A stretch of DNA of 64,000 nt from Pseudoips prasinana (Eukaryota; Arthropoda; Insecta; Lepidoptera; Nolidae): NCBI GenBank assembly GCA_951640165.1, contig OX621250.1:7316001-7380000 (forward strand), written 5' to 3'. The first letter of the stretch is position 1. Each line of letters begins with the position of its first letter. Below are positions 20,895 to 30,978 of the stretch, in pieces. A program made the translations under genes and the position numbers. The notes under the pieces were generated by a model. The model saw only the letters and a list, made by a program, of their open reading frames with translations. It made no database searches and was not told the origin of the DNA.

Positions 20895-20986
20895 CTAGGC
20901 TATAGACCTATATTTCAGGTCACCAGGTCTCTATTCCTTACCTAGGCTATAGACCTATATTTCAGGTCACCAGGTCTCTATTCCTT
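20895..20986. repeat. 47-bp tandem duplication in LINE-derived sequence
   Basis: Two nearly identical units (20895-20941 and 20942-20986) contain CTAGGCTATAGACCTATA and TCAGGTCACCAGGTCTC. A diverged version (ACAGGTCACCAG) sits in the 3' UTR of the LINE at about 42385, so this is probably a relic of the same 3' UTR. Confidence 0.7.
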
Positions 20987-21104
20987 CGGACGAATACTTA
21001 AATAAAAATATATCAATATCTTAATTATTAAACATTAAACGTTGCGTGCAAATCTTGAGTATCTTATATTGATTTAAGACAGCGTAAACCTAGAGATGAA
21101 GAAA

Positions 21105-21235
21105 AGTAAAGAGGCAGACCAGAAGAGGTAGGAAGACGACATTAGACAAGTGGCAAGACAGATGTGGAGCAGAGTGACTCAAGAATGGGAAAGGGAGTGG
21201 GAAACTCATGAGTGGGAAAGTTTTGGAGACGGTTT
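21105..21235 (+). mobile_element. Decayed RTE-like LINE C-terminal fragment
   Basis: Translation in two frames gives RGRPEE, then WEDDIRQVARQMWSRVTQ, then WESFGDGF, which corresponds to the [10 protein letters not shown]...W..LREAFVQ tail of RTE ORFs. It is short and frameshifted. It lies just downstream of the cubilin stop codon. Confidence 0.55.
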
Positions 21236-21304
21236 TTTCAATACCTGATAGTTATTATGATAACAATGTTCAAACGACCTTAAAATAATTATATTATATA
21301 GTGT

Positions 21305-22822
21305 CTATATTTTTAAACCCACAAAGTCCACGACCCAACCCGTGCCACCATTGTTTCTTGTTGTAAAGAACACTAATTTTACGAAGTTATTTTCGCTGGT
21401 GTAATCGGCAGGTATGCTATCTGAACAGTATGACCTAACTACTACACCCTTACTATCAATCAGCTGTACATAGTTTTGTTCGCATAAATTCCCTACGTCG
21501 AAAATTTGGAAATGTAAATGTAAGTGTGTACCAGCAGGAGTTTCTATTTCCCACTCACAGCTAGAGACTTGTCTATAAACCTGAGGATACAAAGGACTAG
21601 TGACTCTACCGACTAATTGTTTTATTTTTCCACCACACCCCCGGCCTTTATCGGTCGTTACATAAACCAAATCAAACATAATGTAACTACCATCGTATCG
21701 GCGATTGTGTAATAGTATATATCTGCCCGTTGAAAATACAGGGTAGTCCTCATAATCCTCATGTATTCTAACTAATTTTCGCGCATTCGTACCATTTCCA
21801 TCGAAAATATCAAGATAACGTTTGTTGGACCAGTAATCCTGTAGAGTATTGATAAAGTAAACAGATATGGTAAAGTTTTCGGGCGCAGTGATCAACGTAA
21901 AACAATCTTCATTGGAGTCAGTAGCTGATTGTAAAGATTGGATCCGACCCTGAGACTCTGAATAGTTTCGGCTGCAAAAACCAACGAAAGCCACTTCTAT
22001 TTCTATACCCCTATGGACCTCGGTGTCTGATTCTGCTGTAGTGATTAAATTTATAATGGTGTTTCCATACACGTAATAATCCAAATTATCCGTATGCCCA
22101 CATAACTCAAAAAGATCCGGGAAATGTAAGTCACCGCTATTAAAGCTCAAGTGACTGAAGAACTCATCCGATTGATGATTAGCTACATAATTGTTACCAA
22201 AGCTGCTATTTTTAAAACTAGGATTACTAGAAATTATTAGCTTATCTTTATTACAATGACTCGGACCCGTACCTTCAGATACGGGGCCACGTAAATCCAT
22301 ATTGAGTATAGTTATTCTAAGAGCGGTATCAGGTTCGGAGTCCAATTGTAAATGATATGCGCAATGGATTCCTTGAGGAATTATACCTGTTTCGTAACCA
22401 GGCGATTTAAATTGTTGTGGCGTGTGGCTGACCGCTATGATAGAACGCCCACAGGGTGATTGTTGGACTGTCAAACTAGCTTCGAAGCCTGAACTGACTA
22501 ATTCCCCGTCTGTGGATAGTCTAAGGCTCATTGTATTGCCAGAAGAAATTAGTTGTGGAGGCCAAGTATGTCCGCAATATGTACCAATTATTAAACTGTT
22601 GGGGTTCAGTCCATCTTTAATTTCAACCAAGTCACAATCACATTTACTATATCCAATCGCAGTTTGATTGACATCCTGACAAGGAGATACATGAAATGAA
22701 GTGAAACTGATTTTTATAACAGTATCCAGTGGCGCTGTTATTAACCAATCACAATCCAAGTAGTTTTCATAAACAGCACTATTGCTTATGAGAGGAGATT
22801 TCAAAACCAGAGAAGATGTCAA
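21305..22822 (-). CDS. Cubn: Cubilin C-terminal block (CUB domains 25-28)
   Basis: 505 codons with four CUB domains. The first begins GHINLTSSLVLKSP and lacks its first Cys because of the frameshift at the start of the block. The others begin PCGRSI, FCSRNY and GCGGKI. Ca-site residues are visible (CDLVEIKDG, YLDIFDG). TAA follows VDFVGLKI. The apparent start at 22822 is not an initiation site; the block continues the previous one in another frame. Confidence 0.85.
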   Translation of the reverse strand: MTSSLVLKSPLISNSAVYENYLDCDWLITAPLDTVIKISFTSFHVSPCQDVNQTAIGYSKCDCDLVEIKDGLNPNSLIIGTYCGHTWPPQLISSGNTMSLRLSTDGELVSSGFEASLTVQQSPCGRSIIAVSHTPQQFKSPGYETGIIPQGIHCAYHLQLDSEPDTALRITILNMDLRGPVSEGTGPSHCNKDKLIISSNPSFKNSSFGNNYVANHQSDEFFSHLSFNSGDLHFPDLFELCGHTDNLDYYVYGNTIINLITTAESDTEVHRGIEIEVAFVGFCSRNYSESQGRIQSLQSATDSNEDCFTLITAPENFTISVYFINTLQDYWSNKRYLDIFDGNGTNARKLVRIHEDYEDYPVFSTGRYILLHNRRYDGSYIMFDLVYVTTDKGRGCGGKIKQLVGRVTSPLYPQVYRQVSSCEWEIETPAGTHLHLHFQIFDVGNLCEQNYVQLIDSKGVVVRSYCSDSIPADYTSENNFVKLVFFTTRNNGGTGWVVDFVGLKI

Positions 22823-25800
22823 ATTAATGTGCCCCAGTAGATTTCAACTTTGAACCCTTTCAAAGATATGCTGCTATCAGTTTGAAATTGTAATAACATG
22901 TTGTTACCTTTGCTTTTCAATACAGTGGTTTTGTTAATATGGCCACATAGTAAGGCAAAACGTTGGTCATCGTTAATTAATAACTCATTGTACAATGCTA
23001 TATAATCGTTGCTACATTCTTCATGGCTCTCAAGGTCTATATATTGAAATTTAAGTATAACTATCTTATTAGGTGGTGCTGTGATGAACCATGTACAATT
23101 CATATTCACGTCATAATATTCAGCTGGTGATGATGTAAGAACAGTGCTATCATTTATTGTACCGCCGCAAGTAAATACAGAATAAGATAATTTGAATTTA
23201 TATCTGCTAGCACCGAAATCACTTCTAAACAGCAAATTTATTTCTTCATAGTTACTTATAGCTGGTGGTATGTTGTTTTCACAATAAACTTCGTATAGTG
23301 CGTAGTATGAAATATGCGCAGTTATTGTCATATTTACATTAGAACAGTGTGAAGGAGAGCCCTCAAAATCAAATACAAGAAATTTCAGGAGGACTTTACC
23401 CTGTTGCGCAGTAATTGTGTAAGGGCAGTTCATGGATTGAATATAATTGATCGGATAACCGGGACTGTATAAAAATTGTTCTTTTTCAGTAGCTATATAA
23501 TTTCCCCCACATATTTGACTCCAGTAAGCTTTGAATCCATCTAGATTAGTATCATTGTCAGTACGTAAAATAAGCTTCATCCGGTTAAAGGTAGAGTTAA
23601 ACGGTGCTGGATTTTGTCGACCACATATCCTGCTCATTTCTGAGTACGAATCATCCTTCCAGTCATAAATAATAATAGCGTCTTTTGTACAGTTTGGAGT
23701 ATCTTCAATAACAAACCTCTCAATGAATTGAAGAGATACTCTAAATCCAACATCAGCATATATTTTCCATGTACACTCTTGATTAGGAAAATAACGTCTA
23801 GGATAGTTGGGTGATTTAAACGTACGTTCATATAAATGAAGTGTTCCACCACAAGGATTTGACTTAACCTGAGCCATAAGTTTTAGTTTCGTATTATTTT
23901 TCACCGTTGAATGATATTCAATGTAAATGCGCCTCAAATGAGTAACTAATGGTCTATCTAAAAGATTTCCTTTACAATGATCTCCTATGACTGGAGCATT
24001 TTGATTTAAACTTTCCTTTATTTTCAAGTACTCGTTATCACAGTCTAGTTCAAATGAACCCTCCATAGTGATTTGAATCCCATTATTTACGTGGTTCATT
24101 ATCACCCAGCTGCAATCTATGGTATCGTTGTAGTTGGGTAAGTTTAAAATATTGACCGGATTTTCTCCTACAGTTAGGATTCCGCCGCATGGTTGAGATT
24201 TCAAACTAATTTCAAAAGAAAATGATTGATTAATATTTTTGGTTGCAATAATATCTACCGTTGATGTTGGAAATCCAAATGATATTTCTTTCTCCGTATT
24301 ACTGCAAAAATCTTGCGTAATGTACCTATAATTACTTAAAAATGTAAACACTAATCGAGACTTCGAGTTCCAACTACAACGTGTCTTAGTTTCTGTTGAA
24401 TTAATTTTAAGAGTAATAAGTAAAGACTTATACGTGGTATAATTACTAGAAAATATTTCATTATTATAATGCCACTCACAGCTATAATATGAGTGTTGAG
24501 TAATGGGTGATAAAATTTTCTGGTTTAAACTATTTAACTCGCCTCCGCATACAGCTTGATCATAGGAACTAAATTTGGCCTTAAACCTATGTGATGTCAT
24601 GTTACGATTTAACATCAGAATAATGGTCATTTTATTTTGTGACGATTCATAAGTATTAAGAAAATATTGATTACGACCAGTTATTTCTTCGATTCTATTT
24701 CGAAAATAAAGGTCTTCGTATATTTGTATACTATGCTTTTCTTTGTTTACATCTATTATCTCCAATCGTATCCTTCGTGATTGATTTGGTAGTCTGATAG
24801 TCCACTGGCAGAATCTTAGTGTGGTTTCTTGAGGATAACTTGGAGTAGTTAAATAGCCCTCGGGCGTAGAAATTACGCCACCGCAAATCGGCCGGGAAGA
24901 ACTGAAACTTATTCGAAATCCTCTCATATCAGGCCATGGCCCCCATTTATCAGGTTTACCTATATGAAGCTTGATAAAGAACTCACTTTTGGGCGTCTCA
25001 ATTCTTTCTAAATTTAAGTCACTATTACAATATGTTTTTAATGTATTTTCAGTCGGAAGCAAAATATCGTATTTTGCAGGAATAACTTCTTCAATCGTTA
25101 TGTTCGTTGTACAATGTCCTTCAGATTGCGGTAAGTGTATATCGTTTGGTGTAACTTGAAAAACGTGTCTCGGTGGTCCTTTGATATGCCACACACAAAC
25201 TGTGCCCGAAGGGTAATTTTGCATATGTGGATAGCCCGGTGACTTAATTTCCCCACTATCAGTGATAATGGTTCCACCACACACATCAAATGACACGTTT
25301 GCCTTAAAACCATTTCTAGGCTCAGATAATAGAGTTGCATATTTAATATAAATATGGTTACTGCTGCTTTTTATAGTTCCTGGTTTATTTCCACAGAATC
25401 GGCCTTCTCCTATTAGAGGTGATATAGCTGAAGATCCATCTCTAATTTCTACAACTTCGGTTTCGCAATTATCGACGTAATCTAAATCAAATCGATCAAT
25501 AAAATCTATTCTCAGAATCTCTCCTGGTGGAGCAATAAATACCCATTCACATTCTGAGTAAGGGCTAGGTACTCCTGGAAAGTTAGGGGAATTTATTATT
25601 TCCCATTTAGAATCAGGTGTCAGTTTGGATGTTGATCCACATTCGTCGTTTTCTTCCTCGTAGTGAATTGTAAAACTTTGGAATGTACGAGAGTTAGGCC
25701 GACTATTTGTTGCGTAACGAATGAATAAATAGTTACTTGACGTTGCAATATCAGTTTTATTTTCATGGTTATACCCACAATATTTTCCACTATTCAAGAA

Positions 25801-27840
25801 AGGTGCTTCTATAGAATCCCCGTTACGTAATACAACATAAGTTACACAGATGTCATTATTGGTAATGTTGAAATGTTTAAAGTTTAATTTTATGGTCCTC
25901 CCGGGTCGCACTCTTATCGTCCAGTCACATATTATATTGGAGCTCATACCGTTGCTTATATCTAACCACGTCAAAGTAAGATCTCCAGACAGATCCGTGA
26001 TAGTTCCACCGCACTGAGAAGTTATTTCAGCAAGAAATCCTTTATTAATGACACTTGCGTCTGTCGTAAATTTAATCTTCATGTAAGTTGAGGAATTCGT
26101 TATAATGCTTGTAATGTTTGATAAACAAATTTTGTCTTGTACTGGTTGCCAATTGCTAAATGTGTTTGATGAATATACTGAAACTGAATCAGCGAAACAC
26201 GTGTATATCTCTTCAAGTTTAAACTCCTTGAACTTTAAACTTAAGTGTCTACTTTTTTGGGCCATATATACCCATTCGCAATTTAAATAATTACCGTACT
26301 CATTGGGATAGTTTGGCGATTTACAAGTAACTATAGTTCCAGGTGTTACTAATACTGTCTCATTGTTGCCACAATTAACTTGAGGATCGGATATGTCTAC
26401 ATTTTCAGAGGTTGCAACCCATGTCATATGAAACAAGGAACCAGTATTTGATTCATCCATTCTTAGTTTTATGTACAACACGTTTGATGTTGACTTTATC
26501 ACTTTAATTTCAGATAATAAACCATAAAGTTGATCCAAAACAGGTGCAGTATCAGCATAGCCATCATATATAGTTAGTTTATTATAACTTTGTTCGTTAT
26601 AATAAGGGATTTCTAAGCTGTCAACTGAAACAGAAATAGTATCTGTACCTGTAATATAGATGCGCCAAGCATATTCACCAGAGCCATGGAACATTTTCGG
26701 ATACATCGGGGATGATATTTCACCATTACCACCCTGGATGTCATTTTCATGTAATAGTCCATAATGTAAGAGGAACCCAAGTCTACCCATTTTATTATGG
26801 CTATGGAATTTTATATATATTTTTGAGGCAGAGGTTTGGTTAGTGGGGATTTCATTCCCGCAATAAACACCTAAAACTTGACCAGCTCCGTCAACTTTAC
26901 GAATTTCTAGGTAGTCTTCATTACAATTTTCAGAATATTCCAAATCCAGTTGTTCAAAAACAATATAAGCTGTGTTTCCAGGAGATGTTACTATAAACCA
27001 CTCGCAATCTATATCAACGGGGTATGGGCCTGGATAGTTTGGCGAAGTAATAGTTCCCTCTTCGGCAGTTATTGTTCCTCCACATGCATTAGATAACGGC
27101 GAGTAATCTGCTGAAAACATTCCAGAAATTTGACCCGTGTAACTCCCGAACTCTACGGTAATAGCATTTCCATGACTTACTATTAGTGAAGGGACTTTAC
27201 GCCCACAATATTCATCAATTAATGGAGCCTGAATGTCATCGCCATCAAATATGCGGAGAAAAGAAGATGGGCAATGTCTGTTCGTAGTAATGTTTCTATC
27301 TTTCGGCAGAGACATATGAGTTATCGTCAAGTATATCTTTTGCTCCAGAGTAGGGGCTAGAATGTTCCAAATGCAGCTTTTATTCATATGATAGACCAAA
27401 TTGGTGCTTTTGATAATACCATCGTTTGCCGCAATAATCACTGCTCCACAAGCTATTGTATAGTTGGCTTTAAATCCTTTAGCTGTACCGTAATCATTCG
27501 TTTTAAACTGTACCTTAATGCTGTTGTACTTGGTAATGATCTGCGTTTCATTGGATTTGGGGCAAATACGATACGTGTAATTAGAGTATTCTGAAAAAAT
27601 GTACTTAGTATCATATATTAGGATCGAATCCCTGCAGTCGTCATTTTCTCCGACAGAGTTTGACGGCGAGTAAAGGTCCAAGTCCATAATATTGATTTCA
27701 ATACGATGAAAATTGGGTACTCTTATGTACCAAATGCAATCCATATCCGCTTGAGTGTGCAAGCCGGGCGTTATCAATACCGTAGAATGCGCACCGCTTA
27801 CGTCATGACTTAGCGCGTATGGTTGAGTTCTGATTATCAA
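22819..27840 (-). CDS. Cubn: Cubilin central block (CUB domains 11-24)
   Basis: A 5-kb uninterrupted frame (1673 codons) with 14 CUB domains in series, recognised by the CGG starts (for example ACGGTITAEEGTITSPNYP and PCGGTLHLYERTF), the C.W.I motif about 25 residues later and the D-Y-L-x-I-x-D-G calcium-type motif. No intron is apparent. The block opens at TTG in the open frame, so no initiation codon is implied. It ends at TGA 22821-22819 exactly where a new CUB should start. Confidence 0.88.
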   Translation of the reverse strand: MIIRTQPYALSHDVSGAHSTVLITPGLHTQADMDCIWYIRVPNFHRIEINIMDLDLYSPSNSVGENDDCRDSILIYDTKYIFSEYSNYTYRICPKSNETQIITKYNSIKVQFKTNDYGTAKGFKANYTIACGAVIIAANDGIIKSTNLVYHMNKSCIWNILAPTLEQKIYLTITHMSLPKDRNITTNRHCPSSFLRIFDGDDIQAPLIDEYCGRKVPSLIVSHGNAITVEFGSYTGQISGMFSADYSPLSNACGGTITAEEGTITSPNYPGPYPVDIDCEWFIVTSPGNTAYIVFEQLDLEYSENCNEDYLEIRKVDGAGQVLGVYCGNEIPTNQTSASKIYIKFHSHNKMGRLGFLLHYGLLHENDIQGGNGEISSPMYPKMFHGSGEYAWRIYITGTDTISVSVDSLEIPYYNEQSYNKLTIYDGYADTAPVLDQLYGLLSEIKVIKSTSNVLYIKLRMDESNTGSLFHMTWVATSENVDISDPQVNCGNNETVLVTPGTIVTCKSPNYPNEYGNYLNCEWVYMAQKSRHLSLKFKEFKLEEIYTCFADSVSVYSSNTFSNWQPVQDKICLSNITSIITNSSTYMKIKFTTDASVINKGFLAEITSQCGGTITDLSGDLTLTWLDISNGMSSNIICDWTIRVRPGRTIKLNFKHFNITNNDICVTYVVLRNGDSIEAPFLNSGKYCGYNHENKTDIATSSNYLFIRYATNSRPNSRTFQSFTIHYEEENDECGSTSKLTPDSKWEIINSPNFPGVPSPYSECEWVFIAPPGEILRIDFIDRFDLDYVDNCETEVVEIRDGSSAISPLIGEGRFCGNKPGTIKSSSNHIYIKYATLLSEPRNGFKANVSFDVCGGTIITDSGEIKSPGYPHMQNYPSGTVCVWHIKGPPRHVFQVTPNDIHLPQSEGHCTTNITIEEVIPAKYDILLPTENTLKTYCNSDLNLERIETPKSEFFIKLHIGKPDKWGPWPDMRGFRISFSSSRPICGGVISTPEGYLTTPSYPQETTLRFCQWTIRLPNQSRRIRLEIIDVNKEKHSIQIYEDLYFRNRIEEITGRNQYFLNTYESSQNKMTIILMLNRNMTSHRFKAKFSSYDQAVCGGELNSLNQKILSPITQHSYYSCEWHYNNEIFSSNYTTYKSLLITLKINSTETKTRCSWNSKSRLVFTFLSNYRYITQDFCSNTEKEISFGFPTSTVDIIATKNINQSFSFEISLKSQPCGGILTVGENPVNILNLPNYNDTIDCSWVIMNHVNNGIQITMEGSFELDCDNEYLKIKESLNQNAPVIGDHCKGNLLDRPLVTHLRRIYIEYHSTVKNNTKLKLMAQVKSNPCGGTLHLYERTFKSPNYPRRYFPNQECTWKIYADVGFRVSLQFIERFVIEDTPNCTKDAIIIYDWKDDSYSEMSRICGRQNPAPFNSTFNRMKLILRTDNDTNLDGFKAYWSQICGGNYIATEKEQFLYSPGYPINYIQSMNCPYTITAQQGKVLLKFLVFDFEGSPSHCSNVNMTITAHISYYALYEVYCENNIPPAISNYEEINLLFRSDFGASRYKFKLSYSVFTCGGTINDSTVLTSSPAEYYDVNMNCTWFITAPPNKIVILKFQYIDLESHEECSNDYIALYNELLINDDQRFALLCGHINKTTVLKSKGNNMLLQFQTDSSISLKGFKVEIYWGTLI

Positions 27841-28799
27841 TGGTTTTTGTTGTTATAAAAACCCGAGACCCTTTTGAAATGTTGTTATTATTAAAGTTCA
27901 TGAGTCAACCTTGCTATTGATGTTAAAACTACTTCAATATAACGTTTGTTTGTTTAGATAAGTAGGCTGGAACATGAACGTATCGTAAATATTATGAAAG
28001 TAGGACTTTATTATTTTTTATTTCCGAAAGTAGATCGTTTACCTATGCATTTTATTTGTTTATATAGTGAAAGAGTTAAATATACATACAAAAAAAAATA
28101 AAACACATAATTAATAGTATAAAAATATAATTTTTTATCCATAATACTGTTTGTACAAATTTGCCGAGAGGAGAGATATTTTTAACCTAAATTAAAAACA
28201 TCATAACTTCGTAATCCTTAAAGGTATATTCAAAATATGTTCACTACTTAAAAGCTAGATTTATAGTACACAATTTTTGTGAAAATAATGATATTCAAAT
28301 AAAACAATAACACAAACATTTGAGATTCTTTGTAGGTACTACCATTTTCAGAAAGTCTTTAGGTCAGTTTCTGATCACGTCACAAACCACACAACTGTTT
28401 TTATTTAATAGAGTTTTATTAATTTTGCACGCAGATACCACTTCAACTAACTGTTTGGTGTCAAAAAGTTACAAAAATAAACGCTTAATAGCATCAGACA
28501 ATGAGGTCACAAGAACTTGCGTACACTTAACTAGCCACTTGCGTCGAACTACAGCCGAGAGCGACACTTAAAGTATTTTTTTTTAATGTTCTACAACGAG
28601 TATGGTATTGTTATACATTTTTAAGCAATCATAGATAAGTGTTTAATGAAACAGATACATAAGTATCCGTGTGGATGAAAGAGATGGATTATAATTAGAT
28701 GCTAAAACGAACCTCAGTTTGGCGCCGAACAAAATGGTAGTAAACTACCAATGCGCACTCTACGGTATAGTCTAAAATGGTAGCAAACTACCATTGCGC
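27841..28799. other. Noncoding break inside cubilin
   Basis: A 0.96-kb AT-rich stretch without CUB coding potential on the minus strand. It separates a CUB truncated after SKNYPKNYENN from the next block. I see no convincing GT donor at its upstream edge. Two 30-bp units with the internal palindrome TGGTAG...CTACCA lie at its upstream margin (28731-28803). It could be an intron with a lost exon or the footprint of an insertion/deletion. Confidence 0.5.
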
Positions 28800-30926
28800 A
28801 CTCAAGCGGTTATTATTTTCGTAATTCTTGGGGTAGTTTTTAGAATAAATGTACCCAGAGAATGAGTTTAAAATACCTCCGCATTTTGATTTTGTGGATT
28901 GGAAAGTTGATTTGAAATGTGTGTCCTTTAAAGAAGATTTTTTTATGAAACGGACCAGCATGAAGTTACTGTCGGTTTGAATGAATGGAAAAGGAGAATG
29001 CAACTGGCATAATCTGGTAAGTAAAGGAGCTCTTGTATTTAGTCCATTATAAATTTCAATCGCATCTGTTGTACAATTCTGACTTTTAGACATATAAATC
29101 TCACTAAAACTTAGAGCTATACTCTTCCCCGGTTGCGTTTCTAACAGCCACTCGCATTCTAATTCATGCCCTATTGTATCGATATTGTCCAATGAAATGG
29201 TACCTGTTTCTTTAAAAATATGTCCTCCGCACCCATAACTAATCCATTCTAGGCGAAAGCCTGGGTATGAAACCTTAAAACCGGTTTTAAACTTTATTTG
29301 AATGGAATTAGTCTTAGTGCTTATAGTATGTGGTTGATTATTTCCACACAATGGAGAGGAAAAATGTAAGTCTGAAGTTTCCTTAGTTTGCAAGAAATCC
29401 TGATAGCAACTGCGAATGAAACCATGGTTAATAACGCGGTAGGGTTTGTAGACACTAAAATGTGTGAATGTCACATTTATTTTATTACCTTTTGGTACAC
29501 TGATAGTCCATAAGCAATCCAAGTTAAGTGGATAGTTATTTGGATAATTAGGGCTTTCAATTACACCATATGTTCCAGTTATGTTATTATTGCAAATTGT
29601 GTAGTAATTAAGCATAAAACCTTTTGCGCTGATTATTATATCGGAACGAAATTTTATAAATGCAAATTTTGTTGTTGTATCGATACTTGTACGGGGTGAT
29701 GACACGCAATGTCTTCCTAAGCTCGGTGCACTTGCGTCTCGGCCGTCAAAAATCTCAACGTAATCGGCTCTACAGTTTAACGTGCGTTCGAGTTCTAGGT
29801 CTACGAATAGGATTCGGATTCGACTACCAGCACTGGTGACAATTCTGTAAAAACACTCCGCATTTTCATTATAATTGTTTGGATAATTAGGAGATGATAT
29901 AGAACCTTCAGCATTTGTGATAGTACCTCCACAGCCAGTAGTTGTGCCATCCCATTCAATATTAAATCCTGACCCAGTTAAATAGAAATCCGAATGAAAA
30001 TGTATATATAATGTGTTAGAGAATGATTGAATACGTTTCGACTGAAACCTTCCACAATATCGTCCAATAAGAGGAGAATATTCAGTGGCGCCATTTCTTA
30101 TATCTAAATAGTCACCATTGTCACACTTGCCTCTTATCGGAGATTCTAGAACAAATTGTGATATATTTAACACAATTTGCTGTCCGACGGGCATAGTAAG
30201 GACCCAAGTACAATCTTGATTAGGACTATACCGGTTTGGCCACCCTGGTGAGTATATATTGCCATGTGTTTTAATGTAGTGGCCTCCACAGGGTGCGTTT
30301 TCATCTAAAAATGTATAAGATACTGAAAATCCAGTACACCGTAGACTGCTATCTGTTTTAAATATTAACTTTAGACGATTAGTTGACGTCGTTAATGCAG
30401 GCGGTGAATGCTTACCACAGAATGTACCTATATCAGTTTCTGTATTGTCATAATCTGTCTCTACTAACTTTAAATAATCACTACCACAATTGAGCATTTT
30501 TTGAACATCGAATCTGTTCCATGTCAATGTTATATGAAACCCTTCAGGGGCAATTAGTATCCACGTGCATTCTTGATCATTCTCGTAAGTAGTCTGATCT
30601 CCGGATGGATGGTTTATAACTCCTGTTGTTTCCCTATGTATACCACCACACTCGGTATCTATAGATGTGTAATTAGCATAAAATCCAGTGCCTGAAACAC
30701 TCAAACCAGTTTGAAACCTGATAAACATATAATTATGAGTGGATATTTGCATAGGTGGTATATGTTGCGGTCCTCCACAATATTTGCCTAACTGTGTAGA
30801 ATTTATATCAGGACCGTCAATAACAACGACATGATCAAATCGGCAATTATAGTACTTAGAGTCTTCAATATTAAAATCTTGGAATGTCAATTGAATTGCT
30901 TTGCCCGGGTCTGTCCTGATTTATAT
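28800..30926 (-). CDS. Cubn: Cubilin block with CUB domains 4 (part) to 10 (part)
   Basis: About 700 codons encode the rest of CUB 4 (from IRTDPGKAIQLTFQDF), then CUBs starting TECGGI, APCGGHY, GCGGTI, ICNNNI and GCGGHIF, and the first 25 residues of a sixth (KCGGILNSFSGYIY). The upstream end is the inverted duplication at 30870-30978. The downstream end is a break with no visible splice donor. Confidence 0.85.
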
Positions 30927-30978
30927 AATCAGGACAGACCCGGGCAAAGCAATTCAATTGACATTCCAAGATTTTAAT
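30870..30978. repeat. Perfect 52-bp inverted duplication in a cubilin CUB domain
   Basis: Arms 30870-30921 and 30927-30978 are perfectly complementary with a 5-nt spacer TATAT. One arm is the normal CUB 4 coding sequence; the other is its reverse copy, which introduces stops. A GTGATT...AATCAG interval (30981 down to 30916, 66 nt) would splice to give in-frame CDFVVTDPGK. Confidence 0.95.

Noticed and set aside
28320..28571. Plus-strand 83-codon open frame in the cubilin break
   Set aside because: No recognisable motif, composition like flanking noncoding DNA.
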